Part shown: positions 58,700 to 64,000 of the stretch, one piece after another | How positions within the stretch are numbered: position 1 is the stretch's first letter | Layout: each line of letters begins with the position of its first letter | NCBI GenBank assembly: GCA_037447655.1 | Contig: JBBHKE010000123.1 | Location: forward strand, 1-64,000 | DNA from: Zygnema cylindricum | Taxonomy: Eukaryota > Streptophyta > Zygnematophyceae > Zygnematales > Zygnemataceae | Reading direction: 5' to 3' | DNA length: 64,000 nt | The notes under the pieces: generated by a model | Databases searched by the model: none | What the model saw: only the letters and a program-made list of their open reading frames with translations | What the model was told of the DNA's origin: nothing | Made by a program: the position numbers and the translations under genes

Positions 58700-59125
58700 T
58701 TTGCGGTGTAACGTTGCTGTGCCATCGTCCGCAGTACGGACAACCGTACCGCTGGCACAACGTGACGTTGCTGTGCGTCAGCGCTACAGACCGCCGTACC
58801 GCTGGCACAACGTGACGCTGCCGTCCGTCAACGGTACAGGCCGCCGTACCGAACGCACAACGTGACGTTGCTGTGCGTCAGCGGTACCGAAGGCACAACG
58901 TGACGTTGCTGTGCGTCAGCGGTACCGAAGGCACAACGTGACGTTGTTGTGCGTCAGCGGTACAGACCGCCGTACCGCTGGCACAACGTGACGCCGCCGT
59001 GCGTCAGCGGTACAGACCTCCGTACCGCTGGCACAATGTGACGCCACCGTGCGTCACCAGTACAGACCGCCGTATCGCTGGCACAACGTGACGTTACCGT
59101 GCGTCCGCAGTACGGGCATGATAAA
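58700..59125. repeat. GC-rich minisatellite, eight units
   Basis: Units of about 50 bp (some 38-41 bp) each with CACAACGTGACG (one copy CACAATGTGACG), plus GTGCGTCAGCGGTAC and GACCGCCGTACCGCTGG. Its base composition is far above the surroundings. Open frames on both strands here are repeat-derived. Confidence 0.9.
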
Positions 59126-59998
59126 GTGGACAGGTACATGCCCGTGTAACGGGCGTTGATTTACTAGTATGAATACAAAATCAAATAGGGTGCTTTTGGA
59201 ATCTTTGACACGCTTGCCGTTAGAACATGATCCTACTTGCATCCAATAGAAATAAACCATGTACGAGATAGAATCATTGCTGACACGACCTGATGGAGAA
59301 GTGAACAAAATATTAGTGTTGTGTATCGGTAAGGATTTGCCGATAGCCGATATGGGCCTTTTTTCGGGTATCCGATAATCGATATATTGGTACGATATAT
59401 CGAAATTGGTCTTATCGCCGATAAGTAGCCGATAATATCGGGTACTTATCTGCGATAATGCCGATAACGATAATTATTGGCCATAACTGTACGGGCCGTA
59501 CAGATAAATGTACGGCCTGTACACTCAACTGTACGTCTTATTCTCCGGACGTGTTCAAGCACAGAAAGTACAGTAGCCGCCATAAGATCTGTACAGTTTT
59601 GATACGGATCCAGTAAAAACGATGTACCTTTCAAATCCGACGCCATGGCTTTGTCCCTTTATTCCTTGAGATTTACTAGGGATATGCCACGTGTCAACCT
59701 GCCAGCTTTTTTGGCAAAAGCTGCCAAAAGAGCCATTCCGGATGCTGGCGCTCACGCTGGCCGTCCGCTCTTGTTTTCTCATTCCAAGTCGTCCGTTCGA
59801 TTTCGGCGGCGCGCAGAATGTTATTTTGCGTCCGTTGTACTTTTGTGTGCGCCGTCCTTTTACAGTTCCATGTTCACCAGTTTTTGGTAAAATTTCGTAC
59901 GTCGCCGTAAAATTTTTGTTATGTTAACCGGCCAACGTTTATATGCTGCGCTGCCCGTAATAAATTGCAGCTAAACGGTAACGGAACAGATTTTTATA

Positions 59999-60918
59999 CG
60001 TGGCATGCCACGCTATATAAAATCAATAAAATAATACAGTGTGTTATAAAGTGCTATTGTATGCATACTATATATTTTTTAAGTTATCGCCGATATGGAA
60101 TTTGTTGGTCCCAGACCGATATATCGGAATCTCTGAGCGTTCGATAACCGACAGAGGTCGCAAAAGTCAAAAAAATTCATACCCGAAACCGACCGTTTTT
60201 TTTTTTTTTAAATCTGAGTAACTAACGCCCGACCAAGTTTTGTCACGCTCCAAAATTGTTAACCGTTAACCGACTGTCGTTTACGAAAAAAAAAATTAAC
60301 CGACCGTGCCCGCCTTTATCCTGAAAAGTACAAAATTAATCAATGTACGACGGAATAAGCCTATAATTACGATTTGTCGCGTTCCCTAAGATTTGCGAAA
60401 TGAATAGTGTTACTACCGTGTCAGATTTGTGACGCTTTGTCACGTTCCCTAAGATTTGCGAATTGAATAGTGTACTAGAGTGTCAGATTTGCGACGCTTT
60501 GTCGCGTTGCCTAAGATTTGCGAAATGAATATTGTACTACCGTGTCAGATTTGAGACGTTTTGTCGCGTTATCTAAGATTTTCGAAATAAATAGCTTACT
60601 ACAGTACCGTGTCAGATTTGCGACGCTAATCATGATGCCACGTACTTCCACGATACCAAAAGTACAAAGAACAATAATGTTGGAAAAACAAAGTACAAAA
60701 TTTTCATTTTTTTGGTTTTTTGTTTGACCGACCGTAACTATCCATTTTTTTTTTCCTGGTGAGTCAACCGACCGTGGCATGCCACGCTATATAAAATCAA
60801 TAAAATAATACAGTATGTTATAAAGTGCTATTGTATGCATACTATATATTTTTTAAGTTATCGCCGATATGGAATTTGTTGGTCCCAGACCGATATATCT
60901 GAATCTCTGACCGTTCGA
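59999..60918. repeat. 145-bp direct repeats bracketing an insert in hAT-4
   Basis: The segment starting CGTGGCATGCCACG and running through GTTATCGCCGATATGG to CGTTCGATAACCGA occurs twice, at 59999-60143 and 60774-60918, almost identical. Between them are about 630 bp including the dispersed module (60142-60305) and a tandem repeat (60370-60637). This looks like a duplication or a small insertion with terminal direct repeats. Confidence 0.85.
60370..60637. repeat. 62-63-bp tandem repeat, about four copies
   Basis: Units run CTAAGATTTGCGAAATGAAT, then AGTGTACTACCGTGTCAG, then ATTTGCGACGCTTTGTCGC. Copies differ by a few bases each. Non-coding. Confidence 0.9.
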
Positions 60919-60987
60919 TAACCGATAACTATCGGTATCGGTGTTATCGCGATAAGTTTTTTACCGATACACAACACTACAAAATAT

Positions 60988-61921
60988 TACAGTAAACGTA
61001 ATTGTACAATTACTGTCGTACGATTATTGTCGGCTCCTGATGGAGAAGAGGACTAGTTATGTACGGATCATGCGGCTAGAATCAACGACACTGTACCATA
61101 AGCCAGTGCGGCAAGACCATATTTACATCTAACAAAGACTCAGTACAATAAAATATCACCGTCCATGTCGGCTATCCAATTGTTGTCGTTCGTTCGAATA
61201 AACGAAAACACGGACAACCCAAATTACAGTTAGGGATTAATTAGTATATAACATTTTTTCCAAAAAAAAAAATTCCCGATTAGTGTCAATATCAGTAATT
61301 TTTCTTTTACGCTATTTATTCCTTTACTCTAATAGCGATTGACGGTGTAGTAGATACCTACATCTTTTGCTTTTTTCGGTCTTTTGCTTACCCGGCCGTA
61401 CCCGAGTTTTTTTTTTTTTTTTAATCAACCGGCTGAATCCAGCCTGCCCCCAAAATTTGGCACCCGAATCAGTTCCGGATCCGACGCGGCCGACCAGGTA
61501 TGAATAGGGTACGGATTTTCGTTGCCAGTTGTGAGCTCTTGCCAGGGGCCATCGTGTAGTCTCTATAAGGAAGCTGTGAAGTATACGTGTCCTTATTCAG
61601 GTGTTACCACGTAAGCTAATATCGGATGTTAAGAATAGTCAAAGATTTTCAATACCAGCCAATTTTAGTTTAAAAGCTTAAATCTTCATTTGCGTACTAT
61701 TTCATTGCGCGCCGACCAGAATTCATGACTCTTTCTGCGGATACTCACGAATATGTACGGATGGCAGAAAGAGCATGACAGCAATGTAATGTTCGTCAAC
61801 GATTTTCGGTTACGGTTTTTGTCCTCCTCCAGCTCCATGGTTTTCGCGCGCTGATTTTTTGTATCTTTAAGGTAAATTGACACGGTACCCTTGCGAAGGA
61901 CACGTTAGTAATACGAATGTA
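60988..61921. other. No gene recognised; contains one copy of a 130-bp repeat
   Basis: 61069-61201 (TGCGGCTAGAATCAACGACA ...) matches 63372-63503 in the same orientation. A word TAGCGATTGACGGTGTA at 61327-61343 resembles a MITE right end. Nothing coding. Confidence 0.55.
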
Positions 61922-62539
61922 CACCGCGAATCGTCATTAGAGTAATGAAAAAATTAGAGTAAAAAAAACAAAAAAAAAACAATTAGAGGAATAAACTCTA
62001 TTTTATGTGATAGAACTTTTTCACAGAGGAAGTTTACTCTTATTTATTTAAGTACTCTATATTGGGTTATGTCGGCAAAAATTTTCCGCGCTGAAATTAG
62101 GAACACTAAATTACGTAGACATACAAAATCTGTCAGTCCGTATAGTTATGACGTCATTATGACGTAAATACTATTTGTCGCGCTGAATGTAAGTTAATGT
62201 TCACAGCGACGACGATGCTGTCGACGGACGAGAGTTATGCGAACGACTTTTTTTCGATTTGATTGATTTTTTGTTTAGTGCGATTTCACGTGCGAGCGCG
62301 ATTATATTAAATCATTATTTGTACCTTTTTACTTATAAAAGTACAATTTTGCACGGTCGGACGACGTCCATACTCCACACTATTTAAATCGAACCTCTAT
62401 TAGATTTTTTTACGCTAATTATACCTTACCTAAATTAGAATAATGAAAAAATTAGAGTCATTTACTCTATTTGACGTGATAGAGTCGAAATTTCGAGCGA
62501 CCGAATTAGCGTTATTTACTCTAATTACGATTCGCGGTG
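61922..62539. mobile_element. MITE of the CACCGCG family, 618 bp
   Basis: Ends CACCGCGAATCGTCATTAG and TAATTACGATTCGCGGTG, bordered by TA at 61920-61921 and 62540-62541. About 62290-62540 is closely similar to 3360-3598. It is longer than the 503-bp copy because of extra central sequence (about 62070-62290). Confidence 0.88.
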
Positions 62540-62759
62540 TACCGATTTTTCAAACGAACATGGTCTGTTTTTAAATCTTTGACGATTTTATAGATTTGAT
62601 CGTCAACTTACGTTGAACCACTCAAATCGAAATACGTATATGAAAACTTGTTTACAGACGCTACGCGATGTAACCGAGGCCTCTGTAACAGAAATTTTGC
62701 TGTCCGTACTATTACAGAGACCTCCTGATGTAAGTTAACCATACCATACCCTTAGTCCG

Positions 62760-62825
62760 TTGGTGCTTTAGACTTTGACCGTACTAGCCGTACTTACGCA
62801 ATTCATGCTCATGGACTATACTGTA
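62760..62825. repeat. Target segment also present at 63290-63351
   Basis: GACTTTGACCGTACTAGCCG, TACTTACGCAATTCATGCTC and ATGGACTATACTGTA occur here and again at 63295-63351. The truncated MITE starts right after the TA of CTGTA, so this repeat served as its target. Confidence 0.85.
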
Positions 62826-63005
62826 CACCGCGCATCGTAATTAGAGTAATGAAAAAATTAGAGTAAAAAAAGAGAAAAAAATAATTAGAGTAATTTACTC
62901 TAATTTATGTGATAGAACTGTTTCAAAAAGGAATTTACTCTAATTTATGCGGTGTACTCTAATTTGGCAAGCTAATATCCTCTACTGTAAATAAGGTATT
63001 TGTAC
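62826..63005. mobile_element. Truncated MITE of the CACCGCG family
   Basis: Begins CACCGCGCATCGTAATTAG after TA (62824-62825) and follows 3096-3270 closely, through CTCTACTGTAAATAAGG, then the similarity stops. The right end is missing. Confidence 0.85.
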
Positions 63006-63277
63006 AGCTCAGATAAAAACACGCGTGCGAGACGCTTTAAATTCCGCGGCTCGCCGCTCAAAAAAAAATACGCGTGAGCCGCTCAGAAAAAAAATACGCG
63101 CGCGCAAATGAAGCAAAAATGCGGCGTGCGGCGAAATTTACGGCGCCTCCAACGGTTAATGTCCGTACATATTCGTACATTTTTCGTACGAAATTTACGA
63201 ATTTTACGAAACAAGCGAATACTACGTAGTTTTCGTAAAAAAATCCAAATCCGTACGAATTGGACTTCTATGTGCTT
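63006..63277. mobile_element. Partial family C element
   Basis: The right part (TCCAAATCCGTACGAAT ... CTTCTATG) matches the right end of the element at 56201-57180. Left of it is a GC-richer block with CGCGTGCG/CGCGCGCG words. Coding frames here are not supported. Confidence 0.5.
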
Positions 63278-63371
63278 TACCCAAAATTAAACCGAGACTT
63301 TGACCGTACTAGCCGTACTTACGCAATTCATGCTCATGGACTATACTGTAGCGTATAATTTTGGAAGAATC

Positions 63372-63503
63372 GTGCGGCTAGAATCAACGACACTGTTCCA
63401 AAAGCCAGTGCGGCAAGACCGTATTTTCAGCCAAGAAAGATTCAGTACAATATAATATCACCGTCCATGTCAGTTATCCAATTGTTGTAGTTCGTTCAAA
63501 TAT
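63372..63503. repeat. 130-bp repeat, second copy
   Basis: Matches 61069-61201 at roughly 85-90 percent (GCGGCTAGAATCAACGACA, CAAGACCGTATTT, ATATCACCGTCCATGTC). Confidence 0.85.
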
Positions 63504-64000
63504 ACGACACGTCCTATCAGCGTTTGACACGTCGGCATTTTTCTTGTAGATTCTCCAAAGGTCGTTAACAAGGACCGCCGTCTAACATCCTGCCAGTTGT
63601 CCCTCCACCCTTCAATTACACCATTTTTAAGGGCACCGCACATGTATCAAAAAAAAAATGTCTTTGGTTTTACACGTGCTAAATCGTTAAAAGGCAATGT
63701 ACACTCGTTCATTACAATAAAAACCAAACGTGCGATTTCATTTGCACCAATTGAATTGTCTGAAATCGTGTGATCCCCAACTCGACCACACGCGCAAAAT
63801 GTTTTGGCTTGTCGTATATCATAATCTGACGAAAAATGAAGTCCTATTGGTCGAATGTTTTGTGTGGAATAAAATGTGCTCATGAATTAATTAATTTTCC
63901 TCTCTAGGTGGACACGTGTGCTTACGTGGAAAGGCGAAAGTTGTTCAACAAATTCAGAAGTTAAATAGTGCAATTTCATTGGACACCGTTTCGTCTAACA
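63504..64000. other. No gene recognised
   Basis: A 78-codon minus-strand frame (63647-63883) has no recognised domain. It could be an exon or chance; there is no splice or start evidence that decides it. Confidence 0.4.

Larger units (their letters stand above)
59314..60979. mobile_element. hAT-like element with 8-bp duplication (hAT-4)
   Basis: 1666 bp from TAGTGTTGTGTATCGGTAA to TTACCGATACACAACACTA, perfectly inverted over 19 bp. The flanking duplication CAAAATAT is exact (59306-59313 and 60980-60987). The left half is the inverted partner of 1-562. The interior contains an insertion flanked by 145-bp direct repeats (59999-60143, 60774-60918). No transposase gene. Confidence 0.92.

Noticed and set aside
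58479-59308. Overlapping frames on both strands in the GC-rich minisatellite
   Set aside because: Open because of unit periodicity and GC richness; no start context or domain.
63647-63883. 78-codon minus-strand frame
   Set aside because: Protein-like composition but no identified family and no splice evidence; not strong enough to call a gene.

Overview
This window reads as AT-rich nuclear DNA of a plant, most likely a land plant. The evidence is superfamily-level: Ty1/copia and Ty3/gypsy LTR retrotransposons, a PIF/Harbinger element carrying both a DDE transposase and a Myb/trihelix-like partner gene, hAT-like elements with 8-bp target duplications, TA-flanked MITEs, and a telo-box (AAACCCTAA) just upstream of the only host-type exon. 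No bacterial operons, rRNA genes, canonical tRNA genes or CRISPR arrays were seen. The species cannot be fixed from the sequence.

Layout. 1-4.7 kb: the end of an hAT-like element, a complete hAT-like element (716-2241), and a long-inverted-repeat (foldback) element (2286-3694) split by a MITE. 4.76-5.17 kb: a long CT microsatellite. 5.8-12.2 kb: a very large imperfect palindrome with two arms of about 3 kb and a spacer of about 360 bp, apparently non-coding. 12.70-12.83 kb, minus strand: the first exon of a DEAD-box RNA helicase, with start codon, Q-motif, splice donor and telo-box promoter; no further exon was recognised. 13.09-29.76 kb: a PIF/Harbinger element with matching 18-bp ends and a TTA duplication, inserted about 255 bp upstream of the helicase start codon. 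It carries the transposase (plus strand) and the Myb-like gene (minus strand) in convergent orientation, and was enlarged by MITEs and by a copia element (copia-1, 23.6-29.0 kb). 30.1-54.7 kb: a nested stack of LTR elements, all coding on the minus strand. Copia-4 (outermost) is broken by copia-3 in its 3' LTR. Copia-3 is broken in its RNase H region by a pair of about 1.4-kb LTR-like units (X and X'). X' is broken by a gypsy remnant, and that by copia-2, the best preserved element, with two LTRs and a perfect CGCTG duplication. 54.8-64 kb: a non-autonomous PIF/Harbinger element, a short-TIR element, hAT-like elements, a GC-rich minisatellite and TA-flanked MITEs.

How the parts work together. 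There is essentially one host gene fragment; the rest is a layered record of transposition. No element looks intact. The copia elements carry stop codons, frameshifts and lost catalytic residues, and the PIF transposase has one frameshift while its Myb partner has at least two. The most unusual shared feature is that two unrelated copia lineages both use an internal (half) initiator-tRNA primer site and both start gag inside the 5' LTR, so the reading frame runs through the primer site. The 6.4-kb palindrome is the largest structure not explained by a known family.
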